From positions 1 through 39,587 of the forward strand of contig CAYMTT010000005.1 of the NCBI GenBank assembly GCA_964393465.1: a stretch of DNA of 39,587 nt, in the 5' to 3' direction. The notes under the pieces were generated by a model. The model saw nothing but the letters and a program-made list of their open reading frames with translations. It was not told the origin of the DNA and did no database searches. Source of the stretch: CAYMTT01 sp964393465. Its GTDB lineage: Bacteria > Patescibacteriota > Minisyncoccia > Minisyncoccales > MHMH01. Numbering within the stretch: the stretch's first letter is position 1; the number at the start of each line of letters is the position of its first letter. Shown here in pieces: positions 1 through 7,737 of this stretch. Position numbers and translations under genes: made by a program.

Positions 1-14
1 TGCTCTTCCGATCT
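1..14. other. Residual Illumina adapter
   Basis: The first 14 bases, TGCTCTTCCGATCT, are identical to the 3' end of the Illumina TruSeq adapter; the T before GCTCTTCCGATCT fits the read-2 version. This is untrimmed library sequence and not genomic. Genuine sequence starts at about base 15, so the first gene is cut by an assembly end. Confidence 0.93.
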
Positions 15-16
15 CG

Positions 17-1084
17 GTGGAATGGGTCGGTGAAGACACTAGTTATCAGGGCTATAACAGGCCCGATCCCTCCTTGGTTGAATACCACGAGGGAGTTTTG
101 GGGTTAGCTTACGAAGGGGATCAGTACGCCGAATTGGACAGCGATTGGTACGGACCCGATCTGCCCCCGAACAACGAGCCTGCTTCAGTTCTTATATGGC
201 AGAATTTGCCGACAACGCCCGGAGCCAAATACAGGGTTCAGTTCGCTTTCGCCCCCCGTCCCAATACCGGGAGCGGAGACAACCAGCTTAAGTTCGAATG
301 GGACGGAAGCTTGGTTGATACCGTTTCGGATTCTGCCGGCGGAGGCCCTATCGGTTGGACGGAGAAAAGCTACGATGTCGTAGCTTCAGATTCTGTCACT
401 AGGATAGAGTTTGCCGATTCTGGCACCGAAAACTCGCTGGGCACTTTTTTGGACCACGTGCGGGTTTACGAGCTTGAATGCGATTATGAACTTCCCGGGG
501 CGGAAACCTGCGAACTCTGGGAGGAAACCGACTTAGAAGGCCAGTCTTTCTTTAACTTCTATGATGTTAAGCCCGGCGATCTCGGAAGAAATGTCATAAG
601 CATGCATGTTTTTGACAATAACGCTTGGTCTTGTCTCTTCATTGACAACGTTCAAAATGAAGAAAACCAGGTGAACGATTCTGAGCTGGAAGCCGGAGAC
701 GATGAGGGACAAGAAGGAGAGCTTGGAGACTATTTGGAGGGATTTGCCTGGAACGATTTGGACCAGGACGGACTTTACGACCCTAATGAAGGGGAAACAC
801 CTTTTGCGGGTCCCGATTCCTTCTTTGACGTCTTTTACGCAATCAGCCTTCACGATTCGGCCACAAACAACGGCGTTCTCGAGGCCTGCGTTACAGAATA
901 CGTGGGTTTCGCCTGGTGCGCCGGAATCTTGGAAGTGGAAGAGGGAGGCCAGATTTCCTGCGACGGCTCCACAATGGGAGACATAGCGCAATCTGACACT
1001 CTCACTGCCGATTTGACAGCTTACGCGGAACAATGGAGGAACAACCCCAATTTTGACTGCCAAAACGTTATTCTTGAAGAGTAA
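17..1084 (+). CDS. TasA/camelysin-like surface subunit, 5'-truncated
   Basis: Partial gene: the frame is open through the left end, and the GTG at 17 is only the first start-like codon after the adapter, so the signal peptide is missing. Residues about 1-150 resemble a DUF642-like or jelly-roll carbohydrate-binding domain (EGDQYAELDS, then TTPGAKYRVQFAFAPRP, then a SLGTFLDHVRVYE end). Residues about 158-350 match the C-terminal half of the next two proteins: an FFNFYDVKPGD-type strand, an N-AW-C segment, an EF-hand-like loop (DLDQDGLYDPNE) and YVGFAWCAG. B. subtilis TasA has a comparable LKPGD strand. I infer a secreted fibre subunit whose N-terminal TasA strand lay upstream. The Ca-binding role of the acidic loop is inference. 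Confidence 0.75.
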   Translation: MEWVGEDTSYQGYNRPDPSLVEYHEGVLGLAYEGDQYAELDSDWYGPDLPPNNEPASVLIWQNLPTTPGAKYRVQFAFAPRPNTGSGDNQLKFEWDGSLVDTVSDSAGGGPIGWTEKSYDVVASDSVTRIEFADSGTENSLGTFLDHVRVYELECDYELPGAETCELWEETDLEGQSFFNFYDVKPGDLGRNVISMHVFDNNAWSCLFIDNVQNEENQVNDSELEAGDDEGQEGELGDYLEGFAWNDLDQDGLYDPNEGETPFAGPDSFFDVFYAISLHDSATNNGVLEACVTEYVGFAWCAGILEVEEGGQISCDGSTMGDIAQSDTLTADLTAYAEQWRNNPNFDCQNVILEE

Positions 1085-1096
1085 TCGAATTCTTTT

Positions 1097-1132
1097 CGGC
1101 TGCCTCAAATTTCCTTGTACTTGGGGTGGTCG
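1097..1132 (+). promoter_or_regulatory. Intergenic RNA hairpin, copy 1
   Basis: Bases 1097-1108 can pair with 1121-1132 in a 12-bp stem containing several G-U pairs, closing a 12-base loop. It is followed by AAAGGTTTT (1135-1143). A diverged copy with the same stem and the same following AAAGGTTTT lies at 2513-2543, ahead of the next TasA-like gene. The T run is too poor for a good terminator, so a processing, stability or partial-attenuation element between subunit genes is more likely. A GAGGAGG sequence near 1160 lies about 35 bases before the ATG at 1200, too far to be its ribosome site. Confidence 0.55.
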
Positions 1133-1199
1133 GCAAAGGTTTTGATTAAAAACCGAGAGGAGGAAAAAGGTCGCAAGAATTAAAAAAACATTAAACATT

Positions 1200-2495
1200 A
1201 TGAACAAAAGAATAATAATCAGCTTAGGGGTCATCGGCGTCGCTGCAGCTGCAGTTGTCGGAGGCACCATAGCTTACTTCAACGACACTGAAACTTCGAC
1301 CGGCAACGTTTTCGTTGCAGGCTCTCTCGATTTAAAGGTGGATCACCTTCTGCAGAGCTACAACGACGTTTACTGCAACACTTGCACGGTTGAAATCCAG
1401 AGCGATACTTCCAACCAGGTTGTTTGGACGGATGTTGGTGCAGATCCTACTCCTATGCCCCATCCTGCCGTCGAGGTTTCAAATCCTCATTCGGCTTGGA
1501 CGGCCAGCATTCCGGGAGCAGACTGGATCTGGGCCACAGATCCTACTATTCAGGCTGATGCAGGACAGGAAGTCGTTTACACTTTCAGGAACACTTTCGA
1601 GTGGATGGGCCCCATTGAAGGGGTAACCCTGAATTTGGGAGTGGGAGCTGATAACAGCTACGAAGTCTGGCTGAATGGATCTTTGGTTGCCGGAGACAAC
1701 AGCGAAAGGAATTTCGATTCTTCGGGCCAGGATACCTATACAGACGGCGTGGTTTTGGACAATGTCCAACAGGGCTTGAACACCATTGAATTCAAAGTGA
1801 AAAACTGGGAACCTCAAGGTTTCCAGGGAACTCCTTCCAGCAATCCGGGAGGCTTGCTTTACAGGTTGGTTATCGACGGACAGTGCGGGGATAATTACTT
1901 CAAAAACCACTGCACCTTGTGGGGCGAAAAGGATATTGAACAAGGCGATTACTTTTTCAATTTCCAAGACGTCAAACCGGGAGACAGCGGGAGAAATGTA
2001 ATCAGCCTGCACGCTTACGACAACGATGCTTGGGCCTGCCTGATAGTCCACGATAAAAGGGACCAGGACAACGGCCTGACCGAACCCGAAGAGGAAGCCG
2101 GGGATGGAACCCCATTAGAAGGTGAGCTTTCACAGTTCATCGAGGTGTTCGGATGGATGGATTTGAATCAGGACGGAGTTTATGACGCCGGAGAAACCTC
2201 TTTATTTGAAGGTTCCCTGGCCGGAGACCCCGTCAATCTTATGGTTGCCGACTCCAACGAAGGCGAGCCTTTGACTGGCTCAGAAACCTATTACGTAGGT
2301 CTTGCCTGGTGCGCCGGAACGCAGACAGTGAATCCAGAAACCCAAGAAATCAGCTGTAACGGATCCGGTATGGGAGACGTAGCTCAGACCGATTCCTTGA
2401 CCGCCAGTTTGACAGCTTACGCAGAACAATGGAGGAACAACGCGGGATTTACCTGCGAAGGCGTGCAATTAGAACCAGAACCTCAGCTAGAATAA
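1200..2495 (+). CDS. TasA/camelysin-like surface subunit with inserted galactose-binding-like domain
   Basis: A 431-residue exported protein. Residues 1-25 form a SipW-type signal (KR, hydrophobic core, GGTIA) followed by YFNDTETSTGNVFVAGSLDL, which lines up with the mature N terminus of B. subtilis TasA (AFND...FASGTLDL). Residues about 85-227 look like an inserted galactose-binding-like beta domain (IPGADWIWA, YEVWLNGSLV, NPGGLLYRLVIDG). Residues about 238-425 form the shared C-terminal scaffold with FFNFQDVKPGD, an AW-C segment and an EF-hand-like DLNQDGVYDAGE loop. The ATG at 1200 is fixed by the signal peptide; there is no close SD. Likely exported by the SipW peptidase encoded at 3864 and assembled into fibres. 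Family placement is good; the assembly role is inference. Confidence 0.82.
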   Translation: MNKRIIISLGVIGVAAAAVVGGTIAYFNDTETSTGNVFVAGSLDLKVDHLLQSYNDVYCNTCTVEIQSDTSNQVVWTDVGADPTPMPHPAVEVSNPHSAWTASIPGADWIWATDPTIQADAGQEVVYTFRNTFEWMGPIEGVTLNLGVGADNSYEVWLNGSLVAGDNSERNFDSSGQDTYTDGVVLDNVQQGLNTIEFKVKNWEPQGFQGTPSSNPGGLLYRLVIDGQCGDNYFKNHCTLWGEKDIEQGDYFFNFQDVKPGDSGRNVISLHAYDNDAWACLIVHDKRDQDNGLTEPEEEAGDGTPLEGELSQFIEVFGWMDLNQDGVYDAGETSLFEGSLAGDPVNLMVADSNEGEPLTGSETYYVGLAWCAGTQTVNPETQEISCNGSGMGDVAQTDSLTASLTAYAEQWRNNAGFTCEGVQLEPEPQLE

Positions 2496-2512
2496 CGGTT
2501 TGAAATCTTTTA

Positions 2513-2543
2513 AGTTGCCTCAAGCTTGTGGGTTGGGGCAACT
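2513..2543 (+). promoter_or_regulatory. Intergenic RNA hairpin, copy 2
   Basis: Bases 2513-2523 pair with 2533-2543 (11 bp, GTTGCCTCAA against TTGGGGCAAC plus one A-T pair) around a 9-base loop. It is followed by AAAGGTTTT at 2547-2555 and the next start codon at 2565. Compared with the copy at 1097-1132, the stem bases differ at several places but pairing is kept, which points to a functional RNA structure. Confidence 0.6.
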
Positions 2544-2564
2544 CGTAAAGGTTTTAAATAATTT

Positions 2565-3848
2565 ATGAAGAAACCCATAATCAGCTTAATATTGATATTC
2601 TTCGCCTCGGCTCTGGCCGTGGGTTTTACGGTTTCCTATTACAACGATATAGAAAGCTCCCGCGACAACATACTCGTTGCCGGCACGCTTGATTTGCAGG
2701 TGGACAACCAATCCTATTACAACGGCCATGTCTGCGAAGGGGACACATGGCAGTGCGAACCGTGGGCGGACAGAGTTGTTTCCTTTGAGCAGGGAGAAAA
2801 GAAAAACGGCGGAACCGTTCCCTTAGAAAGAAGCAATCCATCAAAAGCTTTGGGCCAAGCTGAAAACAACGATACCTTTAACTTTGTTTCTCTGGGTATG
2901 GGTCTGGGATTTGGCGGAGAGCTGGTCCTCGGCTTTGACAATATGATTCTAAACGGGGATGGTCCCGATTTTGAGATTATAGAAACAAGCTTCGGAAGCC
3001 CCGGCTGCCAGGCATATCCCGAAAAAGCCGATATCTGGGTTTCCCAATACGGCGAGGTTTGGGATCATCTGGGAGAAATCTGCCTGGACGCTTCCCTGGA
3101 TATAGATGGCGGAGGAATGAATCTGCCCTGGATAAAGTTTGTTAAGATAAAAGACGTTTCGGATCCGGATGATTTTTCCAACGGAAACGCCGACGGCTAC
3201 GATGTTGACGGAGTCAGAGCTCTTCATTGCGGCACCTATCCGGATTTAGCCGGACAGGAATGCGACGGAACCTGGAATTTAACCGATTTGTCAGACGAGA
3301 AGTTTTTCAATTTCCAAGACATTAAGCCCGGCGATCAGGGAAAAAGCATTATCAGCCTGCATGTTCAGGAAAACGACGGCTGGGCCTGCGCCATAATTGA
3401 CAATATGCAAAACGACGACAACGGCTGCGAGGAGCCCGAAGCCAACGAGGGGGGAGATTCCACCTGCGGCGAGGGGCAAGGAGAATTGGCCCAAAACCTG
3501 TACTTCTTTGCCTGGGCCGACGACGGGGACAGCTTCTATGAGCCGGATGAGGGCGAGATGCCGCTTTTTACCAATGTAAAGGGGCCTGCCAGCGACGTGT
3601 TTGACGGAAAAGCCTATTCCATAGCCGATTCGACCACCGGTGCTCCCTTGAGCGCATCTTCCACATATTATTTGGGATTGGCCTGGTGCGCGGGCGAAAT
3701 GAGCGTTAATCAAAGCACGGGAAACGTTTCCTGCGATCCTGCGGGCATGGGCAATGATTGCCAAGGCGATTCGCTTACCGCCGACCTTCACTTTTATACC
3801 GAACAATTCAGAAATAATCCGAATTTTGTCTGTGAATTCCAGGAATAA
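2565..3848 (+). CDS. TasA/camelysin-like surface subunit, third paralogue
   Basis: A 427-residue exported protein. The N terminus is MKKPIISL followed by a hydrophobic core and then VSYYNDIESSRDNILVAGTLDL, the TasA-type mature start. Residues about 65-225 hold a different insert, resembling the beta-sandwich domains of secreted proteins that carry DFEIIET, ADIWVSQYGEVW and NGNADGYDVDGVRAL. Residues about 236-427 repeat the shared C-terminal scaffold (FFNFQDIKPGDQGKSIIS, WAC, an acidic loop with YEPDEGE, YYLGLAWCAG). It sits between its paralogue and the SipW peptidase gene, 15 bases upstream of the latter. Many Cys residues suggest disulfides. The insert is not assigned to a family with certainty. 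Confidence 0.8.
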   Translation: MKKPIISLILIFFASALAVGFTVSYYNDIESSRDNILVAGTLDLQVDNQSYYNGHVCEGDTWQCEPWADRVVSFEQGEKKNGGTVPLERSNPSKALGQAENNDTFNFVSLGMGLGFGGELVLGFDNMILNGDGPDFEIIETSFGSPGCQAYPEKADIWVSQYGEVWDHLGEICLDASLDIDGGGMNLPWIKFVKIKDVSDPDDFSNGNADGYDVDGVRALHCGTYPDLAGQECDGTWNLTDLSDEKFFNFQDIKPGDQGKSIISLHVQENDGWACAIIDNMQNDDNGCEEPEANEGGDSTCGEGQGELAQNLYFFAWADDGDSFYEPDEGEMPLFTNVKGPASDVFDGKAYSIADSTTGAPLSASSTYYLGLAWCAGEMSVNQSTGNVSCDPAGMGNDCQGDSLTADLHFYTEQFRNNPNFVCEFQE

Positions 3849-3863
3849 GGTAATCAGCTCTTT

Positions 3864-4376
3864 ATGAAGAAAATTTTGAATATAGTGTATTACGCCGCCC
3901 TGGTGATACTGGTGTCCTTTGCCGCTTTGATGATAATCTCCCTTATTCCGATTCCGGGAAACTACGATTTGCTGACCGTTCAGTCGGGTTCCATGAAGCC
4001 CGCAATCAAAACAGGCTCTGTAGCTGTAGTAAAGCCCGCAGACGAATACAAGATAGGGGACGTGATAACCTTTGACAGCCGGATAGGCGACCAGACCATC
4101 ACCCACAGGGTTTACGATGTCAGAGTGGTCGGAGGTGAAAAGCTCTATACCACCAAAGGGGATGTCAACAACGCCCCCGATCCCAGAGAAGTTTCAGAAA
4201 GCGACGTGGTGGGAAAAGTATTGATTTCCATTCCGCTGCTGGGATACGCCGTAGATTTCATGCAAAAACCTTTGGGATTCGCCCTTTTGATAGTAGTGCC
4301 CGCTTTCCTGATAATATTCGACGAGATAAAGAAAATTTATGCTGAAGCAAAGAAGCCAAAAAAGAATAATGAATAG
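3864..4376 (+). CDS. sipW: SipW-type signal peptidase I
   Basis: A 170-residue membrane signal peptidase of the ER/SipW class (Ser-His, not Ser-Lys). An N-terminal membrane segment (about 9-30) precedes the nucleophile motif SGSM, with catalytic Ser43. The base is His81 in ITHRV, where ordinary bacterial LepB has Lys. A second hydrophobic segment (about 136-152) is followed by a Lys-rich tail. SipW enzymes process TasA/camelysin-type precursors, and this gene lies between three such substrates upstream and one downstream. The stop codon overlaps the likely start of the next gene (ATGAATAG), suggesting coupled translation. Confident call. Confidence 0.93.
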   Translation: MKKILNIVYYAALVILVSFAALMIISLIPIPGNYDLLTVQSGSMKPAIKTGSVAVVKPADEYKIGDVITFDSRIGDQTITHRVYDVRVVGGEKLYTTKGDVNNAPDPREVSESDVVGKVLISIPLLGYAVDFMQKPLGFALLIVVPAFLIIFDEIKKIYAEAKKPKKNNE

Positions 4377-5901
4377 CAAGGAAATGATTTCAAAATCGGT
4401 CTTAAAGACAGTGGTTTTGACCTTGATAGTCCTTTTGAATTTCGGCGGCATTTTCACCGTCGGAAAAACCCTGGCTTATTTCCTTGACAAGGAAAATTCC
4501 ACCGGCAACATTTACAAGGCGGGAGTTTTGGACTTTTCCCTTGTTTACGGCGATGATTTCCCGCAGGAACAGATTACCCCGTGCTTTACTATAGAAAGAA
4601 GCGTAAGCTTGGAGAATCATGGAAATCCGATTCAGTACGAAGCTTCCGCCGATAATTTTTCCGGAAGCTTGTGCCAGAATTTGAATCTTACCGCTTTTTT
4701 GAACGGAAACTTGGAGTATTCTGGCCCCTTGCAGGATTTCAAAGAGGGCGCATATTCTTATTCCGATCCCCAGGACTGGAGCTTCCAGATTTCTTTGGCC
4801 GACGGAAACGTTTCCTGGCAGAATAAGTCTTGTCAGTTTGAATTCGCCTTTGAGGGATGGCAGGAGAATCTCGCTTCTCCCGTGGGTTTTTACGACACAG
4901 AAAGAGTTTTCAGCACAGTTACCACGGGCGACTGGGTTCCCGAAGTGGAAGTACTCTATCCCAACGGCGGGGAAACCTGGTATCTGGTTCCTCCGGGCTG
5001 GGAAAGCGACGGTATGGGAAGGTATGACATTTTATGGGAGGCCGACAGCCCAATATATGACCGGGAAGATTTGGAAATAGACATTTGGTTCTGCAAGGAC
5101 CACGGAAACGACTGCTTTTTCCAGATAGCCGACGGCACCGAAAACGACGGAAGCCACACTTGGACGGTTCCTTACGAAGAAGACTTTATAACCGATGAAG
5201 CAAGAGTAAAAGTTATAGCTACAGATCCCTGCGGATCCTCGAATCAGGACATGTCTGACAGCGATTTTTGCCCCCCGATGCTTACCGTAGACGACATTTT
5301 GGGGGCCGACGCCATGTTCCAATTCACGTCTTTTGGAGCGCAGGAAGCTTATCCTCAGGAAGACCCGACAGCCGGGCAGGAGTGTTCAGAAAACGGAATC
5401 AACCGCCCCTGCGGAATAGACAAGGGGGCCTGCCAGATAGGAGTGCAGGTTTGCGAACAGGGAGTTTGGAGCGATTGCATGGGATCCGTGTTCCCGACAG
5501 CAGAAATATGCGACGAGGTGGACAACGACTGCGACGGACAGGTCGATGAAGGATCGGTCTGCTCATTGCAGACGCCCGAAAACAGGAATTCCACGGCAAC
5601 AGATCCCGTCGTTTCAGAAGAGCCGCCCGGGCAAAATTCCACCGGCACCGATATTTTGGAAGACCAGCTGACGGAAAATTCTTCCACTACCCGGGAAAAT
5701 TCGACCGGAACCGAAGGCATGGTGCAGGGTACCGCTTCAAGCTCAGAAATCTTTTTACAGGAAATTCCCCAGGAGAATTCCACCAGCACGGATTCCGGCT
5801 CGACTCGGCAGGAGCCTGCCGGGGAAGCCGAACCCCAGGAGCCGACCTTGATCCCCGAGGAAGAATCAAAAAACGAAAACTCAAATGAAAATGAAGAATA
5901 A
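4369..5901 (+). CDS. TasA-type surface protein with MopE-like Cys/Asp motif and NST repeats
   Basis: About 510 residues from the ATG at 4369, whose first bases overlap the sipW stop; an upstream ATG at 4339 would overlap sipW by 38 bases and is less likely. A TasA-type export signal ends in GKTLAYFLDKENSTGNIYKAG. A Kre9/KNH-like surface domain follows at about 195-300 (VLYPNGGETW...SHTWTVP). Then comes a Cys-rich segment ending in EICDEVDNDCDGQVDEG, the MopE-like putative metal-binding motif (PF11617 type) common in secreted proteins. The last about 120 residues are low-complexity, Glu/Ser/Thr/Pro-rich, with five imperfect NST[GS]T units. Probably a tip, linker or adhesive fibre component. 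No C-terminal membrane anchor is visible. Confidence 0.72.
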   Translation: MNSKEMISKSVLKTVVLTLIVLLNFGGIFTVGKTLAYFLDKENSTGNIYKAGVLDFSLVYGDDFPQEQITPCFTIERSVSLENHGNPIQYEASADNFSGSLCQNLNLTAFLNGNLEYSGPLQDFKEGAYSYSDPQDWSFQISLADGNVSWQNKSCQFEFAFEGWQENLASPVGFYDTERVFSTVTTGDWVPEVEVLYPNGGETWYLVPPGWESDGMGRYDILWEADSPIYDREDLEIDIWFCKDHGNDCFFQIADGTENDGSHTWTVPYEEDFITDEARVKVIATDPCGSSNQDMSDSDFCPPMLTVDDILGADAMFQFTSFGAQEAYPQEDPTAGQECSENGINRPCGIDKGACQIGVQVCEQGVWSDCMGSVFPTAEICDEVDNDCDGQVDEGSVCSLQTPENRNSTATDPVVSEEPPGQNSTGTDILEDQLTENSSTTRENSTGTEGMVQGTASSSEIFLQEIPQENSTSTDSGSTRQEPAGEAEPQEPTLIPEEESKNENSNENEE

Positions 5902-7135
5902 AACAATTTTAATAATTTCCCTGTTTTTTGCCTTTTCCGGACTGCTTTCTGCCAATCCCGCTTTGGCTTCTAAAGAATTTTTGGAAGTAGAATTCCAGAA
6001 CGATCCTTTGTTTTCCGAGGTCAGCTTCACTCCCGGAGACCAAGTCGTCCGCTGGGTAAAGGTGACCAATAATACCGAAAGCCCAAAACTCATTGCCACT
6101 GAGGCCATAAACTATCCGGGATTCCCCGATGCTTCCCAGGTGCCTTCCGACGACCTTTCCAGGGTTTTGCTTTTTACCGTCAGGGAGAAAAACGGGAGCG
6201 ACCTTTACGGAGGGAGCACCGGCCAAAAGACCCTTTTTGACTTTTATCAGGAAGGCCAGATAGATCTTTCCGAGGTCCCCTCGGGAACTGTCAAAGAATA
6301 CGAGTACAAGGTGCGGTTTTTGCCCGAAGAGGAGAACGAATGGCAGAAAAAGACCACCTATTTTGATATTTTGGTGGGCTTCAAGGGAGTCCAGCAGGAT
6401 GAAAACGGACAAAACAATTCTTCCGGCGGAGGAGTAATTTACGGAACCTCGGTGGGAGGCGGCATTCCCCCCGGGCTCCTTATAACGGGAGAGGCCTCCA
6501 AGGACGTCGGGCAGGACAGCGTGACCATCGTTTGGGACACCAATTATCCCGCCACAAGCTGGGTCATTTATGCCGAGGAAGGGGAAGCTTTTAATTTGGA
6601 TTTAAGCCAGCCCAACTACGGTTATCCGCATTCGGCTCCGCAGCCCGAAGACCAGAATAAAGTTCTTGAGCATTCCGTTACCATCACCGGATTGAATCCG
6701 GGCAGCACTTATCATTATCGCTGCGTTTCCCATGCTTCTTTGGCAGTCAGCAATCAGTATACTTTCACCACCCTTGAAAAAGATAATCAGGAAAACGGGC
6801 AAGGAGATGAGGGCCGGCAAGATTCGGACAGCCAAGGGGATGAGGGTTCTTCCGGCGAGCAGGAATCCGGGCCCGAGGGCGGAGAACAAGGCGTTGCCGG
6901 AAGCGATAAAGAGCTTCTCGAAGGCGGACAAGGCACTGCCGGAACCAGTTCCGAGGAAGTTGCCCGAAGCGGCAGCTCCCAGGGGATCACCAAGGGAATG
7001 TTTACTGCCGCAGCAGGGGATTTCTTTGACTGGCAGCAGCTTTGGTGGATTTTGCTGATAATCCTGGCTTTGCTTTTCTTCCTGTTTTTGCTCGGAAAGA
7101 GAAGAAAAAAGAAAAAGGATCAGAAAACCCAATAA
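5885..7135 (+). CDS. Exported, C-terminally anchored accessory protein of the fibre locus
   Basis: 416 residues. A signal peptide (1-29, ending ANPALASK) precedes a beta-sandwich domain at about 30-165 (EFQNDPLFSEVSFTPGDQVVRWVKVTN), of the kind that flanks TasA-like genes in related genomes. A fibronectin-III-like domain at about 205-295 follows (DSVTIVWDTNYPATSWVIY, SVTITGLNPGSTYHYR). Then a Gly/Glu/Ser-rich linker, one membrane helix (about 387-404) and a basic tail KRRKKKKD. This is an N-out, C-in surface anchor layout and could form the cell-bound base of the fibre. The start overlaps the preceding gene by 17 bases; ATG 5891 is an alternative. The name is functional inference; no family symbol is assigned. 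Confidence 0.65.
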   Translation: MKMKNKTILIISLFFAFSGLLSANPALASKEFLEVEFQNDPLFSEVSFTPGDQVVRWVKVTNNTESPKLIATEAINYPGFPDASQVPSDDLSRVLLFTVREKNGSDLYGGSTGQKTLFDFYQEGQIDLSEVPSGTVKEYEYKVRFLPEEENEWQKKTTYFDILVGFKGVQQDENGQNNSSGGGVIYGTSVGGGIPPGLLITGEASKDVGQDSVTIVWDTNYPATSWVIYAEEGEAFNLDLSQPNYGYPHSAPQPEDQNKVLEHSVTITGLNPGSTYHYRCVSHASLAVSNQYTFTTLEKDNQENGQGDEGRQDSDSQGDEGSSGEQESGPEGGEQGVAGSDKELLEGGQGTAGTSSEEVARSGSSQGITKGMFTAAAGDFFDWQQLWWILLIILALLFFLFLLGKRRKKKKDQKTQ

Positions 7136-7147
7136 TCTTTATTCGCC

Positions 7148-7175
7148 AACCCCTTTTTAAAAGGGGTTTTTTATC
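7148..7175 (+). terminator. Rho-independent terminator of the fibre operon
   Basis: AACCCCTTTTT and AAAAGGGGTT form a hairpin that runs into TTTTTT, 12 bases after the last stop codon of the operon. Confidence 0.85.
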
Positions 7176-7186
7176 GGCTTCCTCTA

Positions 7187-7215
7187 TTGACAGATATAAA
7201 TATATGTTGTATAAT
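7187..7215 (+). promoter_or_regulatory. Perfect sigma70-type promoter
   Basis: TTGACA (7187-7192), a 17-base spacer and TATAAT (7210-7215): an exact consensus. Transcription should start near 7222, giving a leader of about 70 bases for the gene at 7293. Confidence 0.9.
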
Positions 7216-7244
7216 ATAGGTGTAAAGAACATTGAAATCCTTTT

Positions 7245-7291
7245 CTTCGCCTCCCTCCCGTTTCTTTGCCGGAGCCGGAAGGGAGGTGAAG
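7245..7291 (+). promoter_or_regulatory. Leader hairpin that sequesters the Shine-Dalgarno site
   Basis: Bases 7245-7258 pair with 7277-7291 in a stem of 14 bp with one bulged A (7279). The 3' strand contains the whole GGGAGGTGA ribosome site (7281-7289) and ends two bases before the ATG at 7293. The loop is 18 bases. Translation should be blocked until the stem opens, so this may be a riboregulator, thermosensor or autoregulatory site. The pairing is read from sequence; the regulatory role is inference. Confidence 0.7.
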
Positions 7292-7292
7292 A

Positions 7293-7718
7293 ATGGAAAA
7301 AAGCGAAGGAACCACATTCGGCCTTCAGGCCGAAGAATGGCTCATAGACATGCTAAGGGGAGCCGGATACGAGGTCAAGAAATCAACTTGGGTGGAAGAC
7401 AGAGAATATAAGGTTGATTTCTGGATAAAGCGTTCTTCCGACGGAAAATGGCTGGCGATTCAGTTTTCCGTAGATCTCGAAGCTACGGTCAGCTGGAAAG
7501 GAAAGGACGCTTTGAGACGCGGGATTGTGCCATCTTGGTTGAACGGCAACGATTTGAAAAAAGCTGCCGCCGGCGACCAAGAAATCAACAAGAAATTGTT
7601 GGCTCAATTCTGGCACCAGACCGACAATATCCTGAAAGCGCATCCAGAATGCTCGCTCCGCAGGCCCGCAGTTTCGGCCCTAGCCTCTTTTTCTCCCGCA
7701 TATGCAGCATCGGTCTAA
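7293..7718 (+). CDS. Hypothetical protein, possible PD-(D/E)XK-like fold
   Basis: 141 residues. The order helix (GLQAEEWLIDMLRGAGYEV), YKVDFWIKRSS and WLAIQFSVD recalls the core of restriction-nuclease-like folds (E, then D, then E/Q-x-K), but the last position is IQFS and not the usual ExK, so catalysis is doubtful. The start is set by GGGAGGTGA seven bases upstream. It is a single-gene unit with a consensus promoter, a structured leader and its own terminator. I cannot name a family with confidence. Confidence 0.7.
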   Translation: MEKSEGTTFGLQAEEWLIDMLRGAGYEVKKSTWVEDREYKVDFWIKRSSDGKWLAIQFSVDLEATVSWKGKDALRRGIVPSWLNGNDLKKAAAGDQEINKKLLAQFWHQTDNILKAHPECSLRRPAVSALASFSPAYAASV

Positions 7719-7737
7719 GAAGCCATTCACCTTTGCC

